A stretch of DNA of 64,000 bases from Planctomycetota bacterium (GTDB lineage Bacteria > Planctomycetota > UBA1135), in assembly GCA_021776925.1 (NCBI GenBank), contig JAJFFB010000016.1:62001-126000 (forward strand), in the 5' to 3' direction. Position 1 is the first letter of the stretch; the number at the start of each line of letters is the position of its first letter. A program made the position numbers and the translations under genes. This document shows positions 33,528 to 41,765 of the stretch, piece by piece. The notes below the pieces were generated by a model, which worked only from the letters and a program-made list of their open reading frames with translations, ran no database searches and was not told the origin of the DNA.

Positions 33528-33569
33528 ACGACCGCTTGCCCGCCCTCGTCTGGCGGAGGAGTTCATGAA
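33513..33569. repeat. 16-bp direct repeat spanning the rsmH-ftsL junction
   Basis: CGGAGGAGTTCATGAA occurs at 33513-33528 and 33554-33569. Each copy contains a Shine-Dalgarno sequence and an ATGA stop/start junction, so the translational coupling site of rsmH has been duplicated at an offset of 41 bases. Confidence 0.85.
33524..33568 (+). CDS. 14-codon mini-ORF between rsmH and ftsL
   Basis: ATG at 33524 overlaps the rsmH stop, and the TGA at 33566 overlaps the ftsL start, both as ATGA. A good GGAGGAG precedes it. The product MNDRLPALVWRRSS ends like RsmH (RRSS), so it is probably a by-product of the local duplication that keeps ribosomes passing to the next gene. Whether the peptide has a role is unknown. 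Confidence 0.45.
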   Translation: MNDRLPALVWRRSS

Positions 33570-33816
33570 GGGTCGCCTGGCTGGCCTGGTGGTGCTCGCC
33601 CTGTGCGAGCTCCTGGCCGGCCTCGGTCTGCGCAACGAAGTCCTTGCTTCGCGCAGCCGCATCGAGCAGTACCGCCGCGACGTCCTCGTACTCGAGGATT
33701 ATCGCGCCCACTACGAGTATCTGCGCTGCAGTCTGAGCACCCCGGAAGCGCTGCGCGTGCGCCTGCAATGGCGCCGGGAGCTGGCCGACCAGGTGCAGCG
33801 CCTGCCCGAACTTTGA
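33565..33816 (+). CDS. FtsL-like small division protein
   Basis: 83 residues: an N-terminal membrane helix (LAGLVVLALCELLAGLGL) followed by a helical, coiled-coil-prone stretch (NEVLASRSRIEQYRRDVLVLEDYRAHYEYLR) and a short tail. This is the topology and the position (rsmH-ftsL-ftsI) of FtsL, which bridges FtsW/FtsI to other division proteins. Sequence of FtsL is poorly conserved, so the call rests on topology and context. The ATG at 33565 has GGAGGAG at 33555-33561; the track ORF at 33481 begins in rsmH. Confidence 0.6.
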   Translation: MKGRLAGLVVLALCELLAGLGLRNEVLASRSRIEQYRRDVLVLEDYRAHYEYLRCSLSTPEALRVRLQWRRELADQVQRLPEL

Positions 33817-33864
33817 TGCACTGACCCGCGTTCCTCTCCCCACTCCCCAGCCCCCCTTGTGTGC

Positions 33865-35682
33865 ATGAGCCGATTGAGTCCGATGCGTCCGTTGTGGATC
33901 CTGCTGCCCCTGGGACTGCTCTATCTGGTTCTGGGAGGGCGCCTGGTGCAGCTCCACGCCTTCCCCGGCGACGACGTCGGCGGCCTGATGAACGTGCTCG
34001 CCGACAGTTCTCGGCTGGACGCCGCGCGCGGTCCGATCACCGCCCGCGACGGCACCCCGCTGGCGCTAGACCGGCCGGTCTACCGGCTGGTACTCGACAG
34101 CCCATGGAAATACCGCCGTTTCCACCCGGAGAACCGCAACAGTCACGCGCGCAGCGGCGCCAGCGTGCGCAGCGAACTTGAACGGCTGGCGCAAGCCGCT
34201 GGCCTGCCGATGCTGGACCTGGCGATGATCCTGCTCGATCCGGTGCGCTCCTACAAGGTGGTGGTGGACGGCCTTGATCCGGTCGCGGTGCGGCGTCTGC
34301 GCGTGGAACTGCGCGATCTGAGCGGCAGCGGACTGCACCTGGAGCAGAGCTGGCAGCGCGTGCAGCTCTACGGCCGCGCCTTCAGCCACGTCGTCGGCGC
34401 GTGCCGCACCGACGAGCAAGGGCAGCGCCGCGGCAGCTTCGGTTTGGAGAAGACCGGCGAACAGCTCCTGCCGGGAGTGCCCGGTTACAAGCAGACGCAA
34501 CGGGTGACGGGGCGCTTCGGCGTCAACCCGGCGATGGGCTTCCGCATGCCGCAGGACGGTGCGGCCTTGCAGACCACTCTCGATGCGGCGCTGGGGGTCT
34601 TTGTTCATGCCGAGCTGCAGGCGGGATTTGCCGAGTACACGCCGGACTGGAACGCGGCGCTGGTGCTCGACGCGCGCAGCGGCGAAATCCTGGCGGTGCA
34701 CGGGCTGCCCGACTTCGATCCGCAAGGCGCGGCCAGCGGACCGCTCTATGAAGACAGCTTTTTCCTGCCCGCGCGCAGTGCGGTGGAACCCGGTTCGACC
34801 TTCAAGCCCTTCGTGGTCGCGTGGGCGTTGGATCAAGGCGTCATCCGCGGCGACGAGATCTTCCACAGCCCCGGCACCTCGATCCGCCTTCCGGGTCGCA
34901 CGGTCAACAATGCCAACCTCGTCAGCACCGCCGACATGACCGCGGGCGGCGCCCTGGTCCACTCTTCCAACGTGGTCATGGTGCAGATCGGACGGCGCCT
35001 CGGCATCGCGCGCATGCGGGCGATGCTCGACGCCTTCCATTTCTGGGATCCGGTGAAGGTACTCGAGCCGGGCTTCGACCGTGGCTTGAAGCCGCCGGAG
35101 CACGAGTGGAAGGGCAGCAAGGGCGTCACCTGGACCCTGCCGTCGGTTTCCTTCGGCCAGCAGCTGATGATCAATCCACTGCGTCTGGGTCTGGCCTACG
35201 CCGCGTTGGTGCGCTGCGAACCTGTGCGCACCCCGCGCCTGCTACGCGCCGCACCGGCCGCGCAACAGGTGCCGTCCGCGGGCGTCGCACCGCTGCGGCC
35301 CCAGACCAGCGCCTACATCCTGCAGCACATGCAGCAGATGGTGCAGCGACGTGCCGGGCGGCCGCTGCCGCACTGGGAGGATCTGGAATGGGGCGGCAAG
35401 AGCGGCACCGCCCAATTGCCCGGCAACGAACTGGTCAACACCTGCACCTTCGTCGCCGTCGGGCCGGTTGCCGATCCGTCCATCGTCGTGGTCGTGGTGC
35501 AGCAGAATCCGGTCGCGGAAAAAATCAGCGGCACGCAGATCGCCGGACCGATCGCCGGCCGCATCTTGCGCCGCGCCCTTGAGCTGCGCGGAGAAGTCGC
35601 GCCGATCCTCGGCCCGGCGTCGTGCATCTGCTTGGATTCACCGGCCTCGGCGGCTACCTTGGACGGGCGAGGAGGGGAATAG
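33865..35682 (+). CDS. ftsI: Class B penicillin-binding protein, FtsI/PBP2-like transpeptidase
   Basis: 605 residues with a short cytoplasmic start, one membrane helix (LWILLPLGLLYLVLGGRLV), the non-catalytic N-domain (RGPITARDGTPLALDRPVYRLVLD) and a C-terminal transpeptidase domain. Catalytic motifs: SxxK in EPGSTFKPF (about residue 311), SxN in HSSNVVM (about 367) and KSGT (about 512). It cross-links septal peptidoglycan in the periplasm and would work with FtsW. The start at ATG 33865 or GTG 33859 is open; neither has a clear Shine-Dalgarno. murE starts three bases after the stop. Confidence 0.88.
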   Translation: MSRLSPMRPLWILLPLGLLYLVLGGRLVQLHAFPGDDVGGLMNVLADSSRLDAARGPITARDGTPLALDRPVYRLVLDSPWKYRRFHPENRNSHARSGASVRSELERLAQAAGLPMLDLAMILLDPVRSYKVVVDGLDPVAVRRLRVELRDLSGSGLHLEQSWQRVQLYGRAFSHVVGACRTDEQGQRRGSFGLEKTGEQLLPGVPGYKQTQRVTGRFGVNPAMGFRMPQDGAALQTTLDAALGVFVHAELQAGFAEYTPDWNAALVLDARSGEILAVHGLPDFDPQGAASGPLYEDSFFLPARSAVEPGSTFKPFVVAWALDQGVIRGDEIFHSPGTSIRLPGRTVNNANLVSTADMTAGGALVHSSNVVMVQIGRRLGIARMRAMLDAFHFWDPVKVLEPGFDRGLKPPEHEWKGSKGVTWTLPSVSFGQQLMINPLRLGLAYAALVRCEPVRTPRLLRAAPAAQQVPSAGVAPLRPQTSAYILQHMQQMVQRRAGRPLPHWEDLEWGGKSGTAQLPGNELVNTCTFVAVGPVADPSIVVVVVQQNPVAEKISGTQIAGPIAGRILRRALELRGEVAPILGPASCICLDSPASAATLDGRGGE

Positions 35683-35685
35683 AAA

Positions 35686-37257
35686 TTGGCGCAGCCGCTG
35701 ACCCGCCTGGCTCGCAATCTCGAGCCGTGGTGTACTTTGGCTCCGGGCGGCCCGACCTCCGCTACGGAAGGGGGTGGGCTCACCTCTGAGCAGGCCACCG
35801 AGGTGCTGCTGCAGCGCGCCTGCTTCGATTCGCGCCGGGTGCAGCGCGGCGACCTCTATTGCGCCATTCCTGGCGTCCACGTCGACGGCGCGCTGTTCCT
35901 GAACGAAGCCATCGCGCGCGGTGCCGGCGCGGTGCTCCACCGCGGCCGTGTCGCCTGCAGCGTGGCGCAGCTCAAGGTCGACCTGGGGATCGACGTCGCC
36001 AGCGCCGCCGGCCACGCCGCCGCGCAGCTCGCCGGCCGCCCGGGCGCCGAAATGATGGTGGCCGCGGTCACCGGCACCAACGGCAAGACCACCGTGGTGC
36101 ATCTGCTCGAGCAGGCCTGGAACGCCTGCGGGGTGCCCGCCGCGCGCGTCGGCACCCTGGGCTACGCCTTTGCCGGGGACACCCAGACCAGTCTCAACAC
36201 CACGCCGCCGGCCGACCTGCTGCACGCCTGGCTGGGCGAGCAGCGCCGCCGCGGAGCTCGGGCGCTGGCCCTCGAGGCGTCTTCGCACGGCATCCACCAG
36301 CAACGCCTGGCCGGCCTGGATGTCGACCTGGTGGGCTGGACCAACCTCAGTCACGACCACCTCGACTACCACGGCGACCTCGACCACTACGCCGCGGCCA
36401 AGGCGCGCCTGGTGCACGAGCTGCCCGCCGACGGTCTGGCCTTGTTGCCGCAGGGCGACGCGCGCATCGACGCCGCCTGTGAGGGCAGCCGCTGCACCAG
36501 TCTGCGCTGGGGATTGGCGGTCTCCACTGATGCGGGTGCGTCCTGGAGGGGCGCGGTGCCGGCGCTGCACGGTACCTTGCTGGGTGAGCACGCCGCCGGT
36601 CTGAGCCTTGAGATCGACGGTGTCTACGGTCAGGCGCGTATCGACAGCGGGCTGGTCGGGCGGCACAACGCCGAAAACCTGCTGCTCGCTTTTTCACTGC
36701 TGCGTGCGTCCGGAATCGATGGCGCCGACGCGGCGCGCGCGCTGGCCGCCGCCGGCGCGGCTCCCGGACGCCTCGAACGCGTTCCCAGTGCGCAGCCGTG
36801 GTCGCTCTACGTCGACTACGCCCATACTCCCGAGGCGCTGGAACGGGCCCTGGCGGCGCTGCGCAAAGCCCACCCGCAGGCCCGTCTGGGCATCGTCTGC
36901 GGTGCTGGCGGCGATCGCGACGCCGACAAGCGCGGACCGATGGGCTTCCAGTCGGCGCGCGGTGCGGACTGGTGCATGCTGACCAGCGACAATCCGCGTA
37001 GCGAAGACCCGGACCTGATCCTGCAGCAGGTCCACGACGGTGCGCAGGCTGCCCAAGCGGCTGGCAACTGCGCCGCCGAGATCCTGATCGAGGCCGACCG
37101 CCGTCAGGCGATTCGTAGGGCGGTGGCGCGGCTGCAGCCGGGCGATGTCCTGCTGGTCGCCGGCAAAGGACACGAGGACTACCAGGAGATTCATGGCCAG
37201 CGCTTGCCCTTCGACGATCGCCAGGAACTGACCGAGGCAGTGCAATGCCTGGGCTGA
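35686..37257 (+). CDS. murE: UDP-MurNAc-L-Ala-D-Glu:diaminopimelate ligase
   Basis: 523 residues with TTG start and a strong AGGAGGGG ten bases upstream. MurE adds the third amino acid of the murein stem peptide. The ATP loop is GTNGKTT (about residue 130), with substrate motifs ASSHG and YAHTPEAL. The motif DNPRSEDP near residue 435 is the DNPR signature of enzymes that use meso-diaminopimelate rather than lysine. An insertion (about residues 255-300) lengthens it slightly. The 3' end overlaps murF by 13 bases. Confidence 0.93.
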   Translation: MAQPLTRLARNLEPWCTLAPGGPTSATEGGGLTSEQATEVLLQRACFDSRRVQRGDLYCAIPGVHVDGALFLNEAIARGAGAVLHRGRVACSVAQLKVDLGIDVASAAGHAAAQLAGRPGAEMMVAAVTGTNGKTTVVHLLEQAWNACGVPAARVGTLGYAFAGDTQTSLNTTPPADLLHAWLGEQRRRGARALALEASSHGIHQQRLAGLDVDLVGWTNLSHDHLDYHGDLDHYAAAKARLVHELPADGLALLPQGDARIDAACEGSRCTSLRWGLAVSTDAGASWRGAVPALHGTLLGEHAAGLSLEIDGVYGQARIDSGLVGRHNAENLLLAFSLLRASGIDGADAARALAAAGAAPGRLERVPSAQPWSLYVDYAHTPEALERALAALRKAHPQARLGIVCGAGGDRDADKRGPMGFQSARGADWCMLTSDNPRSEDPDLILQQVHDGAQAAQAAGNCAAEILIEADRRQAIRRAVARLQPGDVLLVAGKGHEDYQEIHGQRLPFDDRQELTEAVQCLG

Positions 37258-38627
37258 GCCTGCTCGACATCGCCCGCGCCGTCGGCGGCGACCTGCGCGG
37301 CGGCAGCGGCGACGAAGGCGTGAGCGGAGTCGTCGTCGACAGCCGCAAGGCGCGCCAGGGCGACCTGTTCGTCGCCCTGGCCGGGGCGCGCACCGACGGC
37401 CACGCCTATCTGCGCGAGGTGCAGCAGTCCGGCGCGGTGGCCGCGCTGGTGCTGCCGGACCGCGGCGAACGCCCGGCCGGGCTGCCATGCATCGTCGTGC
37501 CCGACACCCTGGCGGCGCTCGCCGCGCTGGCCCGCTTCCACCTCGGCCGCCTGTCGGCGCGCGTCATCGGGGTCACCGGCAGCGTCGGCAAGACCACCGC
37601 CAAGGACTTTCTGCACTGCCTGCTCGGCGGCGCCGACGAAGGTGTCTACGCCGCGCCGGCTTCCTACAACTCGGAGTGCGGTCTGCCCTTGGCGATCCTC
37701 GGCGCGCCGCTGGCCACGCGCCTCATGGTGCTCGAATACGGCGTCAACGCACCTGGCGAAATGGACCGCCTATTGGCCATCGCGCGGCCGCACCACACGC
37801 TGATCACCGCCCTCACGCCGGTGCACCTCGAGGGCATGGGCAGCCTCGAGACCATCGTTGCCGAAAAGCTGTTGCTGGCCGCGGCTACACGCTCGGGTGG
37901 CTGGGTGTGGGTCGATGCCGCGGTACGCGCGCACGTCGCCGAACACGCGCTGCAATGGAAGGCACGCATGGTCGAGCACCCGCCGGCGCCCGCGGTGAGC
38001 GGGGCGCCGGGGGCCTGGCAGGTCGAGGCCCAGGGCCTGGGCCTGGTCGAGCTGCCGGTGGTCGCCGCGCACGAAATCGAATTGGCGCTGCGTTGTGCGC
38101 AGGCGGCGCGCCAGCTCGGGGTTGAAACGACGCTGCTGCACCGGCGTCTGGCAGCCTTGCGCCGCCCGGTCGGCCGTCTGGAAATTCATCAGCTCGGCGG
38201 GGTCACGGTGCTCGACGACGCCTACAACGCGAGTCCAGCGGCGATGAGCAGCGCCTTGCAGGTTCTGCGCACCTGGCCGAGTGCACAGCGCCGCATGGCG
38301 GTGCTCGGCACCATGCATGAACTGGGCCCCGGAGCCGCCAAGTGGCATCAATTGGTCGGTCGCGAGGCTGCCGAAGCCGGCCTCGACGCGCTCTTTGCAG
38401 TGGGTGCAGGCGGCGCCTGGATCGCCAGAGCAGCGCAGGAAGCCGGCTTGCCGGCGTGGGCCGCCGACGACGTCGACGCGGTTGCCACCCTGCTGGTGCC
38501 GCGGCTTCGCGACGGCGACGTGGTGCTGCTCAAAGCCTCGCGCAGTGAGAAGTTGGAGCGTCTGCTGGAGCCCTTGCGCCAGGGTCGCCCGCAACCTGCC
38601 CCGCGCAGCGAGGAGAGCAGCGGATGA
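37245..38627 (+). CDS. murF: UDP-MurNAc-tripeptide:D-Ala-D-Ala ligase
   Basis: 460 residues. MurF adds D-Ala-D-Ala to complete the UDP-MurNAc pentapeptide in the cytoplasm. The three Mur-ligase domains are recognisable: VVVDSRKARQGDLFVAL (N-domain), GVTGSVGKTTAKDF ATP loop (about residue 112), and VLDDAYNASPAAMSSAL with GTMHELG in the C-terminal domain. ATG 37245 lies inside the end of murE, and the stop overlaps mraY as ATGA. Confidence 0.94.
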   Translation: MPGLSLLDIARAVGGDLRGGSGDEGVSGVVVDSRKARQGDLFVALAGARTDGHAYLREVQQSGAVAALVLPDRGERPAGLPCIVVPDTLAALAALARFHLGRLSARVIGVTGSVGKTTAKDFLHCLLGGADEGVYAAPASYNSECGLPLAILGAPLATRLMVLEYGVNAPGEMDRLLAIARPHHTLITALTPVHLEGMGSLETIVAEKLLLAAATRSGGWVWVDAAVRAHVAEHALQWKARMVEHPPAPAVSGAPGAWQVEAQGLGLVELPVVAAHEIELALRCAQAARQLGVETTLLHRRLAALRRPVGRLEIHQLGGVTVLDDAYNASPAAMSSALQVLRTWPSAQRRMAVLGTMHELGPGAAKWHQLVGREAAEAGLDALFAVGAGGAWIARAAQEAGLPAWAADDVDAVATLLVPRLRDGDVVLLKASRSEKLERLLEPLRQGRPQPAPRSEESSG

Positions 38628-39772
38628 TCTACCTGATGGCGCCGTGGTTGCAGGAGTTGTGGAGCCCGCTCCGCATCCTGCAATACGTGTCGGTGCGCGC
38701 GGCGCTTGCCGCCGGGATGGCCTTCGTCGTCGCGCTGGTTCTCGGCCCGCCCCTGATCCGCCGTCTGAAGGCCGCCGGCGTCGGCGAGAACGCCGCGCTT
38801 TCTGACAGCGACGAGGTGTCGGAAGCCAACCGCGCCTCGGACAAAGACGGCACTCCGACCATGGGCGGGGTGTTCTGGTCCGCGGCGGTCCTGCTTGCCA
38901 CGCTGCTGTTCGCCAATCCGAATGAATTGCTGGTGGTCAATGGTGCGGTGCTGCTGGTCGGCATGGGTGTGATCGGTTTCATCGACGACTACATCAAATG
39001 GAAGCGCGACGGCGGCCGCACCGGCTTGTCACGCATGGCCAAGCTGCTGCCCTCGCTGCTGGTCGCCGGCTACGTCATGGTGATGCTATGGATGCTCGGC
39101 GAAGAGACCGGACGGCCGCAGATCGGGCGCATCTACTTCCCACTTCTGGAAGACCTCTATGCGGATCCGGCGCAGCTCGGCATGTGGGGTCTGGTGCTGT
39201 TCGTGGTCTTCGAGTCTTTCGTCGTCCTGGCCTGCAGCCACGCGGTCAACGTCACCGACGGCCTCGATGGCCTCGCCGCCGGCGCCGCGCTGCCGGCCTT
39301 CGGCGCGCTGATCCTGGCGCTCTACGGGGTGGCTCTGCCGGGGGTCGCGGAATACCTCAATCTGCCCGAGATCCGCGGCGCCGGCGAACTCGCGGTGATG
39401 GGCGGCGGGGTACTCGGCGCCACGCTTGGATTCTTGTGGTTCAACACCCATCCGGCGCAGATCTTCATGGGCGACAGCGGCTCGCTGCCGATGGGGGCGT
39501 TGCTGGCCTATTTCGCCATCGTCGCCAAACAGGAACTGATCCTGCCGTTCATCGCGCTGGTCTTCGTCATCGAGGTCGGCAGCAGTTTCATCCAGATCGC
39601 CGGCTTCAAGCTGACGCGCATCTTCACAGGCAAGGGGCGCCGCCTGCTGCCGATCGCACCGATCCACCACTACTTCCGGCGCACCCTGCCGGAACAGAAG
39701 GTGGTGGTGCGTTTCTGGCTGGTCGCCGCGGTTGGCGCCGCCGCATCGCTGTTGATGGTCAAGGTGCGCTGA
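38624..39772 (+). CDS. mraY: Phospho-MurNAc-pentapeptide transferase
   Basis: 382 residues, a ten-helix membrane protein that makes lipid I. Signature segments are present: KDGTPTMGG, IGFIDDYIKWKRD with the DD pair, NVTDGLDGLA, GDSGSLPMGALL and APIHHYF. Slightly longer than E. coli MraY because of a charged loop (LSDSDEVSEANRASD) before GTPTMGG and another before the central helices. ATGA overlap with murF; one-base overlap with ftsW. In many clusters murD would come next; here it does not. Confidence 0.95.
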   Translation: MIYLMAPWLQELWSPLRILQYVSVRAALAAGMAFVVALVLGPPLIRRLKAAGVGENAALSDSDEVSEANRASDKDGTPTMGGVFWSAAVLLATLLFANPNELLVVNGAVLLVGMGVIGFIDDYIKWKRDGGRTGLSRMAKLLPSLLVAGYVMVMLWMLGEETGRPQIGRIYFPLLEDLYADPAQLGMWGLVLFVVFESFVVLACSHAVNVTDGLDGLAAGAALPAFGALILALYGVALPGVAEYLNLPEIRGAGELAVMGGGVLGATLGFLWFNTHPAQIFMGDSGSLPMGALLAYFAIVAKQELILPFIALVFVIEVGSSFIQIAGFKLTRIFTGKGRRLLPIAPIHHYFRRTLPEQKVVVRFWLVAAVGAAASLLMVKVR

Positions 39773-40983
39773 TGCAAACGCACCCTCGCGACGACCCGCG
39801 TCCGCCCAGGCACGCGCGCCCCCAAGACGGCCAGCGCGCGTCGAGGCACGCGCGCGCGGCCGAACAGCCTAGCCCGCTGGCTCCGCTCACTGGCATGATC
39901 GCCTGCGCCATGGCCTTGGCCGCCTGCGGTGTGGTCGCGGGGGTGTCCTCGGCGCCGCCCGGACAGGGCTGGGACGTTTTATCGCTGCACGTTGGCCACC
40001 TGGTCATCGCGCTGACCGCCTTCCTGGCCAGCTATTCGCTGCCGTCGCAGGACCTGCGCCGCGCCGCACCGGGTCTGCTGGTGGTCCTGTTCCTAGTGCT
40101 GGTCGCGATGTTGTTCCCAGGGGTCGGCCACAGCAGCCACAACGCCGAACGCTGGATCCTGCTGCCGGGCGGCTTCACTCTGCAGCCGTCGGTGCTGCTG
40201 CAGTGCCTGTGGCCGGTGGCGTTGGTGTCGTGGGCGGCACGCGATCCTTTACGCCTGACCCAGCCGCTGCAGGTCGCGCGCCTGATGGGGGGCTTCATCC
40301 TGCTGATGCTGCCGGTGATGTTCCAGCCCGACCTCGGTTCGGTGATGGTGCTGATCGTGGTAACCGGCATCACCCTGTTCTTCGCCGGCGTGTCGATGCG
40401 CTTCCTGCGCGTGATCGTGCCACTGGCGGTGGTGGCGCTGTTCAGCGCGTCGATGCTGTTCAAGCACGTCAGCGATCGCTTCACCCTGTACTTCTCCGGC
40501 GAGCACGGGCACCAGGTCGGACGCGCCCTCGAGGCCTTCGCCGCCGGCGGAGTCAGCGGCAGCGGACCGGGGCAGGGGCAGCTCAAGTTCGGCTGGGTGC
40601 CCGAGGGCGAAACCGATTTCATCCTCGCCCTGGTGGCGGAAGAGTTTGGTCTCGCCGGCAGTCTGGTGCTGGTGCTCCTCTTCGGGGCGCTGACGGTGTG
40701 CGGCGTGGCTGCTGCACGACGCGCCGAGCGCCGCTATGGTGCGCTGCTGACCGCCGCCGCCACGGTGGTGATCTCTTTGCAGGCGGCGATCAACATCGCC
40801 GTGGTCACTGGCATCGCCCCACCCAAGGGCCTGCCGCTTCCCTTTGTCAGTCGTGGCGGAACCTCCGTCATGGCGCTGGCGGCGCTGCTCGGCCTGGCCG
40901 CGCGCGCCTGTCTGGAACGACGCAGTTCCAAGGTACCCGTCGAGGATCTGATCCCATGGACCGAGTCCAACGCAGCGGCCTGA
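39772..40983 (+). CDS. ftsW: SEDS peptidoglycan glycosyltransferase FtsW
   Basis: 403 residues from ATG 39772, which overlaps the mraY stop by one base; the track ORF at 38998 runs through mraY in another frame. After a 40-residue charged N-terminus come about ten helices. SEDS features include EGETDFILALVAEE (with the catalytic-type Asp), and the FtsW/RodA signature PKGLPLPFVSRGGTS near residue 350. The usual QPSE of the early periplasmic loop reads QPSV here. It polymerises lipid II together with the FtsI-like protein. Confidence 0.92.
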   Translation: MQTHPRDDPRPPRHARPQDGQRASRHARAAEQPSPLAPLTGMIACAMALAACGVVAGVSSAPPGQGWDVLSLHVGHLVIALTAFLASYSLPSQDLRRAAPGLLVVLFLVLVAMLFPGVGHSSHNAERWILLPGGFTLQPSVLLQCLWPVALVSWAARDPLRLTQPLQVARLMGGFILLMLPVMFQPDLGSVMVLIVVTGITLFFAGVSMRFLRVIVPLAVVALFSASMLFKHVSDRFTLYFSGEHGHQVGRALEAFAAGGVSGSGPGQGQLKFGWVPEGETDFILALVAEEFGLAGSLVLVLLFGALTVCGVAAARRAERRYGALLTAAATVVISLQAAINIAVVTGIAPPKGLPLPFVSRGGTSVMALAALLGLAARACLERRSSKVPVEDLIPWTESNAAA

Positions 40984-41765
40984 TCGCCCTTTCCGTCCTC
41001 ATCATGACCGCGGTCGGAGCCCACCTGGTGGGCTTGCGGCCCGGCTCCGAGGCCACCATTCCGCCGCGCGTGGCGGTGCAGGATCCGTCCGCCCTCGAAA
41101 GCATTGAATTCCTGCCGCCGGAGCAACGTCGGCTGTTCGTGCACTCCGAGTCCTTCCGCCGAGCGCCGGTGCGCAATCCGCTTGAGGCGGAGCGCGGCAA
41201 CGACTCCACCGGCCCCGGCGCCCTGGGCGAGCTGATTGACCTCGAGGCGCCGCGGGTCGATCCGCTGCCGGCGCCGCGCCCACCGGTGGGTCGGCACGCC
41301 GACGTGGTTTCGTCACCCGGCGGTGAGGGCAGATTTGCACCGCCACCACGCACCACCCGGGTGCGCGAAGGCGAGAGCCTCAGCCAGGTCTCGGTGCGCG
41401 TTTACGACACCAGTCGGCGCTGGCCCGAGATCGCTGTACTGAACGCTCTGAAGGAGCCCTTTGTGGTGCGTACCGGACAATTGCTGCGGCTGCCTGAGGA
41501 CGGCGCCAGCCAAGGCACCTCAGTGGCCGGCGGTGGGGTCGCGGGCAGCGAGGCGGGCGGCGAGCGCGGCGGCGTGCGTTCGCAGCCGGCTTCGGCCCCT
41601 CGTCAATACATCGTGCGCAACGGCGATACGCCCAGCGAGATTTCGCAACAGGTCTACGGCAGCCAGGCCCACTGGCGCCGCATCCTCGAGCACAACCGCA
41701 TCCGCGATCCGCGCTTGATGAAGGCGGGGCAGGTGCTCGAGATTCCCGCCCTGCCAGGCGAGTGA
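40956..41765 (+). CDS. LysM-domain membrane-anchored protein
   Basis: 269 residues from ATG 40956, overlapping ftsW by 28 bases; the track ORF from 40203 reads ftsW out of frame. One N-terminal membrane helix (GLIALSVLIMTAVGAHLVG) leads to a Pro-rich periplasmic linker and two LysM domains, about residues 133-180 (VREGESLSQVSVRVYDTSRRWPEI) and 216-265 (VRNGDTPSEISQQVYGSQAHWRRI). LysM binds glycan strands of peptidoglycan. Placement between ftsW and murG points to a role in septal or lateral wall synthesis; none is established. Confidence 0.85.
   Translation: MDRVQRSGLIALSVLIMTAVGAHLVGLRPGSEATIPPRVAVQDPSALESIEFLPPEQRRLFVHSESFRRAPVRNPLEAERGNDSTGPGALGELIDLEAPRVDPLPAPRPPVGRHADVVSSPGGEGRFAPPPRTTRVREGESLSQVSVRVYDTSRRWPEIAVLNALKEPFVVRTGQLLRLPEDGASQGTSVAGGGVAGSEAGGERGGVRSQPASAPRQYIVRNGDTPSEISQQVYGSQAHWRRILEHNRIRDPRLMKAGQVLEIPALPGE

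Noticed and set aside
38998-40983. 661-residue ORF covering mraY and ftsW
   Set aside because: Only the part from 39772 is FtsW; the first 258 residues are mraY read out of frame. The same kind of extension was removed for LysM (40203), murB (43746), coaD (3884) and rsmH (32370).
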